Shown piece after piece: positions 44,946 through 56,675 of a stretch of DNA of 64,000 bases. Source of the stretch: Conus ventricosus (Eukaryota; Mollusca; Gastropoda; Neogastropoda; Conidae); the NCBI GenBank assembly GCA_018398815.1, contig JAFLJL010014959.1, positions 62,001 through 126,000 on the forward strand. The letters are read 5' to 3'. The notes beneath the pieces are model-generated. The model made no database searches. It had not been told where the DNA came from and saw only the letters and a list, made by a program, of their open reading frames with translations. A program made the position numbers and the translations under genes. The number at the start of each line of letters is the position of its first letter. Position 1 is the first letter of the stretch.

Positions 44946-45905
44946 ATCTAATATCTCGCCAAAAAGATAATGAATGGAATAAAACAGCAATTACAAAGCT
45001 AAGCCAAGCAGCTGGAGTCAGTGAACAAACAGGAACCAAAAGAATGGTTATCAAACAAGGCGATTTGGCAAATATATTGTTACCCTTCACCTAACGAATA
45101 CATGAGACCACACATTGTCAATACAACTCCAAAGACAACCCTTCAAAGGAGTCTTCATATTTACCCTCTGATAGGATTAGACGAAAAAGATTTCAGTACG
45201 CACTCACAGTCTTGACATAGCTTCAAGAATACAAAGATGCTAACCATCACACAAAAGAGTTGCTTCTGCGTGGTGCTGTTGCCATACAACTGGATATATC
45301 AACGAGGCCCTTAACTTATCCTCGCATGATTCAGTCGATGATGGAAAAGAATTTTAAGGGCAAGTGAATCAATTATATTTTGAAACATAGAGTTACCATT
45401 AATAAGGATGCATTCCCAGGAGTTCACAGATCACAGCTTTATGTTGAAAACTATTAACAAACAGTTAGCTTGAAAGACATTTTTCCTCACCAGTATCACA
45501 GAGAGCTGATTGACAATTCTCGCAACACAGAATGGTTCAGAAGACGCCTCAGTTTGCGCGCCATGAAAAATTAAGAATTAAAGGCTAAAACCAGTACAAT
45601 CAATCAAAAACAAACAATAGATGTTGCAGAAGACTCCAGTACACCCAGCAACCGTATTTATCCCGTTTGGTTTAAAAGAACGGTACCTTATTATTTACGT
45701 GGGAGAAGCAGAAGGGGACAATCGAATCAGGCAACAAAATCCAGTTTGGAGTGTTTGACCCGTATGATAAAAAAGACATGTAAAGAATGAATCCGGCCTG
45801 TATTATTTAGAGAAACAGACACGACAAAACAACCACTCCTCAAAGATCTTTTTGTGGAAGGAAGAACTGCAGATAATCCCACCCAGAACACAGTTCCGCT
45901 TAATT
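44936..45905 (+). pseudogene. Maverick integrase, copy 3
   Basis: Contains SVDDGKEF at 45331-45354 (a catalytic-aspartate motif), GLDEKDFS near 45175, and RIRQQNPVWS near 45725-45752 in the C-terminal domain. Indels break the frame. A deletion follows, so polymerase B now ends almost directly after it. Confidence 0.8.
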
Positions 45906-45919
45906 ATATTTTTCGGTTT

Positions 45920-48900
45920 TCTAAAATGATCCATATGCCATAGTGAAAACTCTGATAACAAACACGCCGTTTTTGTGTTTGTTCTATCTAACGACTTCTT
46001 TGTTACAACTGTTTGTGTTGAATCTCATGTAGATTAGAATCGCAGTTTTACGTATGTCATGATGAAAAGTCCTTAACTATGCCAAACAATGAATCTTTGT
46101 AGTTGTCATGCGATATGTTTGACCTGCACAACGCTGTCGAAGATACTCCCTTTGCTTTCTTAATGATTTTCTCCTGGCTCGAAATACTGTACATTTTTTG
46201 ACTTTCTTAAGACCAACAAAACTCCTGATCGCCTTTCAGATAATTCATCCTTTCATCTTTCCTAAAACTTCTGTGTTAGTAATTGGAATGCAAAGGCAAT
46301 CTTAGGGTAATCAGAATGTACATACCATCCTGCATGCCCTTTAGGCCACTTCCATTTCCATGTCTAAATAGATGTCTTCAGTAAGGATATCTAAAACAGA
46401 AACTATCTGTATCTGAGTAAAGTACCTGACACTGATCAAGGGTTTAAAGTAGTCCATAAAGAAACTCTAACATCAAAAGCTTTGATAAATTGCTAAATCA
46501 GTAAACCCAATAAATACAGGTTTGTCTAATTTGACTTTCTTTTATTTTTATCATTATCCAAAACTGATCATGAAATCTTCCCTGAAGTCCCTGATAATTA
46601 GGTTTGAAGTCCAGCTTAATTGCTTCGTTCTCGTTCTCTTTGTGACCTAATCTGACATCTTTAACACTTGTGCGGATTTCTCCCAGTCTTTCCAAAATCA
46701 GCTGTTGTTCATCACTTTGAAAGACTTTTTCCTGAAGCAATCTGTGGATTTTAGTTCTGAGATCAGTGGTTCTGCATGATGTATGGTTTCATGCACTGTT
46801 CTTGATCAAAAGCAATTATGCGATGAACTGCTGTCAACTTCAACCCATGTTTTTAAATAAAATTGCAGAAGTCTGTAAATTACAGACATAATTTTTTTTG
46901 CCATCGAAGAGTAGGCAGCAAGTTTAGGCGGCTCCTTGGATTCATCTTTATACCTTTCTGCTGCTAATGAGATAGTAAATTATGCAGGTCATGGAGTTCG
47001 ATGAGGATATTCTAAATCAACTTCTAGAAAGAAACCACGCAGTTTGATCAGGCGTTAAACTGCCCAACCACTTTAATGCCCATGTTGAAGATTATTCGGG
47101 ATCGCCGCCAGTGTACCTTTTAAGTAGTTGCGTAATTGCAGTGATGCTCCATAGCCGCGAACCATACAGAATGTTTGCATCAAAATACCTGAGATCGATA
47201 TGACCATTTACTGGGATCATAAACATCTAGTATTTGTTGTTTAGCTTTATCAGTAAAGATGCTCCCGCCATACTAATTCCATCCACGGCAATCCGTTGAT
47301 CAATCATCTCCATCATTGGTTAGGTACGACAAAGATCAATTGTACTCCAGTTAAACTTTAAGAAAGCATCCCAACTCAACCCGGTCGCAGAAATGTAATG
47401 CGCAGTACCAGGCTCTAATGTATCATGCAGGTCTTCTGTAAATTTCAAAGACGTCTCCACAAACATACATCGGCCCTCAAGAATGAATCAGATAGTCCTC
47501 CCATCGTGTTTAACAAGTCTAACGATCTTGCCACGAATCTTGAGCATGCGGTAATCAAGAATCACTAGATGTCCTTTCCTCTGAGGCCTAGAAAAGAACG
47601 CTCCTTAGGAGGAATTATCTTCGTCAAGCCTTTCCCAACTGTACAGTACTCATAAGGGTAAACGCCCTTTCTAACAAGAGTTGGGTCAAAAAATTCTTCC
47701 GTTATGGGCAGGAATTTAAGGACAATAGCTAGAGCTCTAATGAAGCCCATCATGTGCTGCATAGAGACATAAAAAGACATGTTATTCAGAATACAGCACG
47801 ATGTACTTTTCTGACGAATTTTTTGTGCAATGCATGCTACCCCCCTAAGGCGCAGGTTACTGCTTGGCATTAAAGGTGATAGTCCGTAACAACCACGCAA
47901 GTTGTGAAAGAATACAGGCAGCTCCATGTCTTTTGTTCCAACATAGTTGAAGATTGGCATTTACGTGCGCTGCTCTCTAACTTTCGCGCTAAGTGAATCA
48001 TGGTCCTTACCCCGCTGGCCGCTAAGGCCACCTGTCGGATTTGGCTTCGTCTGATGAGAGACCTATAACCACAATCCAAGCGTGAGTGGCTGCGTCCTAC
48101 TGTTCTTGGTCTTCAGGGACATCCTTGTGTTCAGATAGTTATAGATTTTAGAACAGTCCATTACGCACATTCTGCATGCGTTCTAAGAAGTTATTTTCTG
48201 TCAGCATGGCCCTCATATAATTGGTCTTTGAAAGGAACGCCATCCGACCTGACAACATGAAGGCAAATGAACTAATCGTGATTACTCACTAATGGCTGGT
48301 TTTTAGGAATCTCTGTGGGGTTGGTCCTTCATAAGGAACAATGAGTGATTCGAAATTCCTGCTAAACTAGGGGTACGTATGGAGAATTTTGCAAGTCGTT
48401 TTCCAGTTTCTTAAAACTAACTTATAGATTCCGGGTGGGGGATAATTATTCTGTATTACAGTCAACGTGGGTTAATAACACTTTTTTAAAATGTTTCAGC
48501 ATCCGGCTTAGCACAGATGGAAATTCTTGTTTAAACTTTTCTGCAGAATCTTGTTTGTTAGTGTTTTTTGAAGTGGATGCGCCAATATCTGCTCATTGTT
48601 TCGTATCAATGTGGTAATGCGGTAGCCCCGCAGTATTGAAAGCATCAGCAGTAAGTCAAACAATGATTTTTTGCCTGATCACCTTTTTTGGTCTGTTCTT
48701 GGACACTTAAAGTGGCAGTAGATATGATATTCCTCACCCATGTTATTCATGTAACATTAACCGTTAATGGTTTGTTTTGTTCTTCAAACTGATCAATATT
48801 GGTCTACACAACAGGAAAGGACACCCCACTAAAAGCTTGGAGATCATTGCTGTAAGGTAGCATTGTTAGACACACTCCTGCGCTTTAGCGGATATAAACT

Positions 48901-49433
48901 CAGCCTTGCGAGAACCCACCACATAAAGCTTTGTCGTCTGAATTCCTATGTATACGAAACTGCTCTTTTTTGCGACTAAGCTGGGGGTAGCGGAATGTAA
49001 GCCAGTGCCTACAATCCGGTGCATACTTAGCCTGTTTTAATCTGATCTCTAAAGACTCGCCCTCTGACCAACCAGAGCCTCTCATTTTTGGCTCATTCAG
49101 CGGCAGCGTCAAACTGTGCAAGCAGTTCGTCTGCCCAACCATGCGTTAAGTCATTAAGAGAAAGAATAGTCCTGTTGTTTAGTATCGAGACCCAGACATC
49201 TAATTTTTCTTCATTTATTGATACATAGGTCGATTAAAACAGCTAACAATACTATAACTAGCGGTCTATTTGTAGTTAACTTGGAACATGAGAAATAAGA
49301 ATGAACAACGCTTGCCTGTACGTTTGTTGGATCAATGACTTCTAATCAATCACATTCAGTGCTCTTGATAAACGCTCTCTCTCAAGCATTCCTTCAAACA
49401 ATTCGTCTTGCCATCAATATATCTGTGAGCCAT
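45920..49433 (-). pseudogene. Maverick DNA polymerase B, copy 3
   Basis: Start ATG 49433-49431. The best-read exonuclease region of the three copies is an open 131-codon stretch (47565-47960) with LPVFFHNLRG, MSFYVSMQHMMGFIRALAIV and LVRKGVYPYEY, in the order of family B polymerases that use terminal-protein priming. Motif C is read as YSDTDS near 46417-46400. The C-terminus ends about 60 codons short, next to the deletion at 45912-45950. Confidence 0.85.
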
Positions 49434-49482
49434 GGTTGAGTTCTTTTCTAACTCAAAATATTATTTAAATTAAAAAAAAAAC

Positions 49483-49890
49483 TTAATCAGAATCAATATC
49501 AACGGTCTTTTTGTGCTATGGACTGGGGAAAACTAAAGTATAAACACCTTTTGGTGTTGTTAAAGTGAGCTGTTTAGAACAGATTTATGTTTCGTTACTT
49601 TTTTTTAAGCATTCCTTTTTTTAGCTGACTCGCGTCTGGCTGTTGGAGAAAAAGTGTCCTCAGCCTATCTTTGAAGATCAAACTTTTGTCTTTTGTAGTC
49701 CATCAAAATCGCCTGTAAACGTTTAAATTCTTCATCCGTGATGTTTGAGTCAACTAGAGCTTTAATTTATTGTCATTTTAAACGAACTAAGTTTACCCGA
49801 TATTAGTTGAACCATAGCTGTGTGCTTTTGGAGTTTAGTTTTTTTAATTTTTTGCCGAGCCGCCCCAACCTTACAGCTGAATGAACACAA
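49483..49890 (-). pseudogene. Small leftward gene upstream of polymerase B, copy 3
   Basis: Best-read version: ITDEEFKRLQAILMDYKRQK at about 49735-49676 and a C-terminus VDIDSD with stop at 49485-49483. The DEEF-helix pattern resembles SHOCT-type short domains; this is suggestive only. Confidence 0.5.
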
Positions 49891-49904
49891 ACCGCAAGCT
49901 AAAG

Positions 49905-51050
49905 ACAAACCTCCCTCCTAGAGGTAAAAGCTGCGTCGACTATGCCCGTTGCAAAGAGCCTACACTTGTTCCTGGCACCTCTGCCGATGCGGCGCTTATA
50001 GTCGATGCACCAGTAATTGACATATGTAACAATCATTAAAGGCAGCAGAAACCTCGTTTGGTTTTGCTGTATTTGCAAGGTCTTGCTCTAGTACTTGCTG
50101 CATTTGCTTAATGCATTGTTAATCTAAAGGTTTTTATGTTAGGGGTTTTCTACTACTCTTCTTTGGCGGCGCTGTAGGCACATTGGATAAACTTAGAAGC
50201 AGACATGCTTTATATATAAAATAAAAAATAATTAGTATTGTATATCTTTTAATCTGTTATCTCAATAATTAGGCTGCGCATCATATATTAACAACAATGT
50301 ACAGTAAGCGGTTACGGCATCTTTTTCTTTATCGATATGAATGTTATTTACGTCCTCAGCAGTTCTCCCGATCCATGCACAGTTATCCTCTGTTTGCCTT
50401 TAGGTCAATCCATAACCCGTATTTTGTTGTTAATAATCATCAAGTCTTACACTGTGAAGGTGTAGATCTTAGACACTATGTCTGCAGTTAGACTACCTTC
50501 TAACCCCTCCCACCCCCAAAACAATTTATCTATTTCGTCAAAATGATGATAAGGTCTAAGGCCCGCTAAGCGTAGATTTGGTTAGGACTACGTCATTGCC
50601 ATTGCATCTTTCCGTTATTTTGGATTAAATAAACTTTTCACTTTGCCTTGGAATGGTTTTCTATTTCATCTTCACACAGCGATAAAATACCTTTAATGAT
50701 CGTGCTGCGTTGCTAAAACTAAAATATCCCATATAGCGATGCATTGCTTTTGGGATATGTTGATGATTAATCTCCTCTTTCGTAATATATTGCTATTTTG
50801 ACTGATATTGTCGCTCAATCAGCCTTGCTAAATTAGGGTTGCTAACAACGGCAAAACTCTAACGTGATTGTCAGAAATGCTGTACTCTGCTGCGGTGTCT
50901 GTAAGATAGAATAACACTTTTATTCCATTAAAATTAGTTCATATGACAATCTGTCTTTTAATGCTACGCTTGAAAGTATGGGGCATGCGCTTTTAACAAC
51001 TCAAATCTATGGAATTGAAAACGATTTCAAACCCATAACTTACCTGCATC
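49905..51050 (-). pseudogene. Two leftward unidentified genes, copy 3
   Basis: Colinear with 12960-14060. Segments matching ARLIERQYQ and RKLRLAGL can be traced near 50830-50560, but frames are short. Included for completeness. Confidence 0.35.
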
Positions 51051-51548
51051 ATGCTTTTTGCCGCTTTATCATCTCCCATCGCCTATTCTATGTTTTAGAG
51101 CTTCATTAATTCATATTCCTTGAAACGCAAGATCAGCACTTTTCGTCCCCGGTTAGCCATAATCAGAATAGGTTAAAAATAATGTCTCATTTGTTAAAGA
51201 AAAATAATTCTTGCCCTCAAGTTTTATAAAATTTTCTTAACGATTGCCCCGCCCCAGATTCTGCCCCAACTGTCCTGTTTGGGTCTGTTGTAGAAGCGAG
51301 TTCTATTTTGGAAAGTAAGTCGCGCAATCCTGGCACAATCACTTTCATCCGCACCCTAGGTCTGGAAAATTAACAGTAAGAATTGTGATCCGCATCAAAA
51401 AGTAGATGGATTATTAGGAACAGTAATAACCTGCTATTTCCCTTCACGCCTAAGGCTCCTTTCAGTACTTCTAGGCGGGCTAAGAATCGAGCGCATATGA
51501 TGTGACATTTTTATGAATGCAAAATAATAAAAAGTTAATTATTTAAAC

Positions 51549-51979
51549 ATGGGCCGGGAATTGAAGACGGAAGAAGATTATGATGTTTTTTGATCGTGGA
51601 GACGATATGATGAAAAGATCCCTTGACACGGCAATCGCTCAATGCTCTCAAAGCGGCGAGAATTAACAGAAAGTACGGTCGGAGCATTTACAAAAGTTTT
51701 AGCCAAGAAAACCCCCGAATTTATAGAACCCAAATGATTTGAATTAGAAAGATGGTCTTTTGTCTGTAAAAAACGACCCAGGACAACTTGTTCCGGCGTT
51801 ACAACTAAACCAGACCCATCAACGTTTTTAGCCAAGAGTAACAATATACAAATGACTCAGTGTGAAAGATCAAATATCGCCTTGGCCTTGTTAGGCCGAA
51901 ATTAAGGGCGGAGGCCAGTTTCTAAACTAGCAAAACCCACTGCAGGCACTCCAACAGCTAACCAAATCCCGAAAACATG
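51549..51979 (+). pseudogene. Rightward CxxC protein gene, copy 3
   Basis: ATG 51549. The CSQSGEN reading near 51645 shows the second cysteine replaced or lost. Otherwise colinear with 14638-15065. Confidence 0.42.
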
Positions 51980-52755
51980 GAACTTAACGAATTAATCAAT
52001 CGGTTTCAAGATAAAATAATAAATGCAATAGAGGCAGAAACCAGTTTTATCCAGAAGAAACAGCATTAAAGACTATAACACGACTCACCGATACCCATGC
52101 GAGAATAGCGGCCCTTGATCATGCTTTAAAGAACCATAGAGGCGAATTAAACAAACAATTAGCAAAACTGGGTGAAATAGATGAGCATATAAAAAGAGAA
52201 AAAGAAAAACTCGTTGAGGCTGATGACGCAACTTAGGGCATGATATTACAGGAAAGAATAGCCAAAGAAACAAGAACTTGAACAAGAGAGAATCAGCAAG
52301 ACTAAAGTGTTGTCTACTAACCGATAACAATTAACGAACTCAAGTGAGCAGAAAAAGAGAAACTATCCAAAGAATATTTATATGAAGGACACAACACTAG
52401 CAGAAGGGAATCCGAACACTGATTAAAGAGCAAGGATCACATTAGTAAGCGTATAAACGGCCTTAGGGATTTGCATAAGTACACTAGTGTTGGCATTACA
52501 GGCGGCTGGTGTCAAAGTTCATTAACCCACCGCCGCCATCAACGCAACCATCACCGACCGGAATAAATCTGGGTAAAAAAAAGCTTTGATCATCTTGCGG
52601 GCTATTAAAAAAAATAGTGGTAAAGCGCGAAACGCTATTAACCAGGAATATTGGGGAGTATTGTCGCTGCTTTTTGTCTACTGCAAGCAAAGATAGTTGG
52701 CGTTAAGGCCGAGCACTTATGGACATTAGTTCTTGTAATAGTTTGGGTTACAATA
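51977..52755 (+). pseudogene. Coiled-coil membrane protein gene, copy 3
   Basis: ATG 51977 gives MELNELINRFQDKIINAIEA. A clean 56-codon stretch (52068-52236) shows the heptads HRGELNKQLAKLGEIDEHIK. The membrane segment ALGICISTLVLALQ is at about 52461-52502. This is the best evidence for the coiled-coil plus membrane-anchor architecture. Confidence 0.6.
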
Positions 52756-52869
52756 TAGTAAGCTAAAGACCAATCAGTAATCCTATGCAAGTTAATCCCA
52801 GAACAAGCGCTGTCTATTCAAATTCATGGTCATCCGCGAACAGAAGTCCGCGAGTTAGCTGATCTTCAA

Positions 52870-53310
52870 TGACATTGGGGTTTGGACTTCGGGGATTGTA
52901 TGACTTAACTTGTGTTCTTTTATTGTTTAATATACTGGCTCAGAATTTATGTCGTTTTTTCCCCAACCTTCTGTCATTTGCCTGCAAAAGGAGAATTTCA
53001 TTATTATAGTTAATAATGGTACCTATCTGGAGTCCTGAGTTCAGAAGGCAGCATGTATAAACCATGCAACAGCGGAAGTCCTACTTTCGATGTAGCTATT
53101 GTAAAACCTTTGTACCTTTAATACTTGCAGGCAAATCAACTGTAGATATAATAGCGTCCTCTAAATTTTCTAATTATTGATTTTGTGCGTCCAAAGCCGT
53201 AGAAAGATCAGTTATGCTCGATCTCGTCTGTGCATTGTCGAACCTAGCAAACACCAAACGTAAGTACGAATAGAGTCGTTTATTTATTCGTTCTATTCCA
53301 GCTTTAGTTA
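52870..53310 (+). pseudogene. Unidentified rightward gene(s), copy 3
   Basis: Matches 15940-16351. From 53053 the frame MYKPCNS is followed, after a shift, by FVPLILAGKSTVDIIASSKF, then SVMLDLVCA. This reading suggests a soluble alpha/beta-like protein of about 80 residues. Family unknown. Confidence 0.38.
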
Positions 53311-53524
53311 GTGGCCCTTAGAAGTGTCTAAGACTAAATGTTGTCCATGCTGTTTTATGCGCTTTGCTGTAGGGACCAGTTCGGGGCTGAACATTGGGCC
53401 AGTAAGGAAAGTTTTGTATTATATGACGATAACCACACGTATGTTTTAAACGTATTTTGGTTTTGGCATGGAGCAAAGCGGCTTAGGACTTTGAAACTTG
53501 GTGAGAGCAGTTTCCCTGTTCTCT
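53311..53524. other. Deletion junction and right tip of Maverick copy 3
   Basis: Homology to copy 1 stops near 53377 (after GTAGGGACCAG). About 125 bp of sequence not seen in the other copies follows, then the last part of the terminal repeat (CAGTTTCCCTGTTCTCT). About 2.8 kb, including the capsid-region block and ATPase, is therefore missing. Confidence 0.7.
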
Positions 53525-54177
53525 ACCCCAGGAATGGGATCGTTTCATACCGGCTTTGTTTTTCGCGTACAGGGAAATGCCGACGAAACACTGGGGTTCT
53601 CACCATTCGAACTTCTTTTCGGACACTCACCAAGGAGTCCTTTGGATCTACTGATCACACAACGGACAAAAAAGACGGACATACCTGACAGTAAAACTAT
53701 CTACCAATACGTTTATGAACTGCATAATCGTTTAAAGGATGCATGTGAGCTTGCTCAATAGTCAGCTGAAGAAAAACAGATGTGTACAAGGTCTTTGCAG
53801 ACAGAAAAGCAAAGGCACGTTCCTTCAGTGTAGGGGATAAAGTCCTTGTACTACTCACTGATGAACATAACAAACTTCGTGTTATGTGGAAGGGTCCTTT
53901 TCAGGTGGTCGAAAAATTTTCTGCAGTTAAGTATAAGGTCAAAATTACATACAAACACTGAGAAGGTATTCCACGTGAACATGTTGAAGAAGTATGTTGA
54001 ACGTACAAATGTTGCCATCAACCAGTCAGTTGAATGGATATGCCCTATGTCAAAAACTGATGTCAACATGACAGATATTATCAGTGATGATTTTGTACCC
54101 AATGTAACGAACAAGGACAGATCAAAGATTGTGACAAGAGCAAATGTAGGATTGTTAACATCTACCAGTGTAGATTA
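53525..54177 (+). pseudogene. Ty3/gypsy integrase C-terminal part, left arm
   Basis: Continuation of the integrase interrupted at 41101: PNETLGFSPFELLFGHSPRS-type sequence, ITQRTKKTDIPDS, a TAG after CELAQ at 53759-53761, then DKVLVLLTDEHNK, KGPFQVVEKFSAV and VFHVNMLKKYVER. Nearly identical to the mirror at 61640-60994, including the TAG. Confidence 0.88.
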
Positions 54178-54554
54178 AGTTGTACCCCTTCCTACTCTGT
54201 CTATCAAAGGTGAAACCTATGATTATGTGGTTCTGTTGAGTGATTTTTCTGCAAGTCAGACAGAACAGCTCAAAGAAATTTTGAAAGACTTTGTCAAGGG
54301 GCGTGAAACCTCTGACAAAAGGCATTAAACGCTTGGGGGCAAAGGGACGTTATACGTAGTATACAAATAGGTAATAGACCCATTAACCAGGGTACTTTAC
54401 CCATCGCACACGGCCGAACTGTGTCAAGGAGGACGAAGTGGTCAGATGACAGATGGCACCTGAGGTAGTAGAGAGTTCGGACCTGCCCGATGGCGAAAGG
54501 GGGAAGGGATGTAACCACAACGACCTCGGTGCTCTAAGTGAGCGCTAGACACTT
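54178..54554 (+). other. Linker with RT N-terminal trace, RT deleted, left arm
   Basis: Opens with LPTLSIKGETYDYVVLLSDF and EQLKEILKDFVKG, typical of the stretch ahead of a gypsy reverse transcriptase. It then loses coding character. No RT motifs (YxDD) occur before RNase H starts near 54555. Confidence 0.65.
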
Positions 54555-54847
54555 AGTCAGCTGAGGTTCTTTTGTAAACAGTCAGTCTCAAAGACACAGG
54601 AGAAATACTCCACTATTGAGAGAGAGTGCTTGCCTATTGTATGGGCATGTGAGACATTCGCCAGGTTCTTGACTGGAAGAAAGTTTCGGTTACAGACCGA
54701 CCACAGGCCATTGACGTTCCTGCAATCGTCAAAGACTAAGAACAACAGATTATTAAGGTAGTCTTTGGCATTGCAGGAATTCAAATTTACTATTGAACCT
54801 GTGCCTGGAACACAAAATGTCATGGCAGATTTGTCGTCACGTGTATG
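54555..54847 (+). pseudogene. Ty3/gypsy RNase H remnant, left arm
   Basis: Reads KTQEKYSTIERECLPIVWAC, RFLTGRKFRLQTDHRPL (TDHRPL is the signature) and FTIEPVPGTQNVMADLSSRV with stop at about 54846. One in-frame TAG sits where a tryptophan is expected (near 54757) and is shared with the right arm. Confidence 0.88.
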
Positions 54848-54881
54848 AATATTTATAGACAAATATATAGCGTTTTCAAGG

Positions 54882-55434
54882 TGTGATGGTGCGGAGGGGT
54901 AAGGGGTGTGCAGGTGAAGACAGGCAGATGGTAATAAGTGCAGGGACCAAGGGACAGCAGCCAGTCAAGAAGACACACAGGACGATGTGGAGTTTTTCTT
55001 CTCTTTATTTCTCTCCCATGGCAAGGAGCTCAAACCAGGAACACTGCCTGGGAACTCTCTCTCTCTCTCTCAGCACTCGGCGCACTGAGCACTCTCAAGC
55101 CACACTCTTCGGCAACACTCTCCGGCTAACACTGGGGAGCACTCGTCGCACTCACGTGGCGCCCGAAATATATATACAGCTTGCCCGGACCGCAAAGAAG
55201 ACAAACGCAGCGCCGCACTCAAAATGAGCCTCGCGAGACGGCAAATAACAAAATTTGTGCTATCTGTCGCAGCTTCTGCGTTGTCTAGCTCGCCGTACGT
55301 TCAAAGTATCTAAGCATATTTCATATCGATGAAAACATCAGAACCCAAGGCATAAAACGCAATAAGTCATATATGACAATTCTGTGGCTGTGTAAAGTTA
55401 TTGGCGATTTAAAGTCCGAGAATGAAACCACTTT
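54882..55434 (+). repeat. LTR-like terminal segment, left arm
   Basis: Follows RNase H by 35 bp and begins TGTGATGGTGCGG. On the minus strand it has TATATATATTT (near 55170) upstream of AATAAA (near 55010), the order of an LTR promoter and poly(A) signal, but opposite to the pol direction. TGGCGCCCGAA at 55158-55168 resembles a lysine-tRNA primer site on the plus strand; the mirror copy lacks it. Boundaries uncertain. Confidence 0.5.
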
Positions 55435-55543
55435 TAACGAGCTTACGTCCTATTTCCCTCTATTTCTATGAAAGATACTACACAGCATGAAATAATTTTG
55501 TAATGAATAAAAAGCTGAATTTCGCTTTATCTATACATATAAC
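55435..55543. other. Short unique segment before the gap
   Basis: The mirror symmetry ends at 55434. No feature recognised in the last 109 bases. Confidence 0.5.
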
Positions 55544-56543
55544 NNNNNNNNNNNNNNNNNNNNNNNNNNNNNNNNNNNNNNNNNNNNNNNNNNNNNNNNN
55601 NNNNNNNNNNNNNNNNNNNNNNNNNNNNNNNNNNNNNNNNNNNNNNNNNNNNNNNNNNNNNNNNNNNNNNNNNNNNNNNNNNNNNNNNNNNNNNNNNNNN
55701 NNNNNNNNNNNNNNNNNNNNNNNNNNNNNNNNNNNNNNNNNNNNNNNNNNNNNNNNNNNNNNNNNNNNNNNNNNNNNNNNNNNNNNNNNNNNNNNNNNNN
55801 NNNNNNNNNNNNNNNNNNNNNNNNNNNNNNNNNNNNNNNNNNNNNNNNNNNNNNNNNNNNNNNNNNNNNNNNNNNNNNNNNNNNNNNNNNNNNNNNNNNN
55901 NNNNNNNNNNNNNNNNNNNNNNNNNNNNNNNNNNNNNNNNNNNNNNNNNNNNNNNNNNNNNNNNNNNNNNNNNNNNNNNNNNNNNNNNNNNNNNNNNNNN
56001 NNNNNNNNNNNNNNNNNNNNNNNNNNNNNNNNNNNNNNNNNNNNNNNNNNNNNNNNNNNNNNNNNNNNNNNNNNNNNNNNNNNNNNNNNNNNNNNNNNNN
56101 NNNNNNNNNNNNNNNNNNNNNNNNNNNNNNNNNNNNNNNNNNNNNNNNNNNNNNNNNNNNNNNNNNNNNNNNNNNNNNNNNNNNNNNNNNNNNNNNNNNN
56201 NNNNNNNNNNNNNNNNNNNNNNNNNNNNNNNNNNNNNNNNNNNNNNNNNNNNNNNNNNNNNNNNNNNNNNNNNNNNNNNNNNNNNNNNNNNNNNNNNNNN
56301 NNNNNNNNNNNNNNNNNNNNNNNNNNNNNNNNNNNNNNNNNNNNNNNNNNNNNNNNNNNNNNNNNNNNNNNNNNNNNNNNNNNNNNNNNNNNNNNNNNNN
56401 NNNNNNNNNNNNNNNNNNNNNNNNNNNNNNNNNNNNNNNNNNNNNNNNNNNNNNNNNNNNNNNNNNNNNNNNNNNNNNNNNNNNNNNNNNNNNNNNNNNN
56501 NNNNNNNNNNNNNNNNNNNNNNNNNNNNNNNNNNNNNNNNNNN
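55544..56543. other. Assembly gap, exactly 1000 N
   Basis: Run of 1000 N, a round size that implies a placeholder rather than measured distance. It lies near the centre of the inverted duplication and cuts Maverick copy 4. Confidence 0.99.
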
Positions 56544-56675
56544 AAGGTGCTGGGGAGGACCCAGAGAAGCACTGTCTTCACCTGCCCTTAGAGCAGTCCT
56601 GTACCACCCCTGGAGGCCTGCGCTGTGTTGACGATGGGTACAGGCACGCGCAATAATTATAATTTAATAAAAAAC

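Larger units (their letters stand above)
41102..53524 (+). mobile_element. Maverick copy 3, right cluster deleted (12.4 kb), inserted in gypsy integrase
   Basis: Starts AGAAACAGGG at 41102 and ends CCCTGTTCTCT at 53524. Left flank ACCC(C) and right flank ACCCC (53525-53529) form a 5-bp target duplication, and the right arm shows the empty site (AAGAACCCCAGGAATG, reverse of 61634-61649). Genes A-E, integrase, polymerase B, the two small leftward genes and the CxxC and coiled-coil genes are present. The capsid-region block and the packaging ATPase are missing. The left arm differs from copies 1/2 and resembles copy 4. Confidence 0.88.
38604..55434 (+). repeat. Left arm of a large inverted duplication (interrupted by Maverick copy 3)
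   Basis: Excluding the 41102-53524 insertion, about 4.4 kb of this arm reads as the reverse complement of 59732-64000, in the order 90-bp monomer, Penelope tail, GIY-YIG segment, gypsy integrase, RNase H, LTR-like end. The 53525-55434 part is very similar to its mirror. The 38604-41101 part carries many more indels. The arms face each other across a 4.3-kb centre containing the N gap and Maverick copy 4. Confidence 0.85.

Noticed and set aside
54294..54518. 74-codon frame on the minus strand, also at 60654-60878
   Set aside because: Present in both arms only because the arms are duplicates; antisense to the RT-deleted linker and without any domain.
55158..55168. Primer-binding site TGGCGCCCGAA marking a 5' LTR
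   Set aside because: Not conserved in the mirror arm and preceded by RNase H, where a 3' LTR would be expected; kept only as a note.
55478..56591. Two long open frames across the gap
   Set aside because: Almost entirely unknown bases; they exist only because N codons are not stops.
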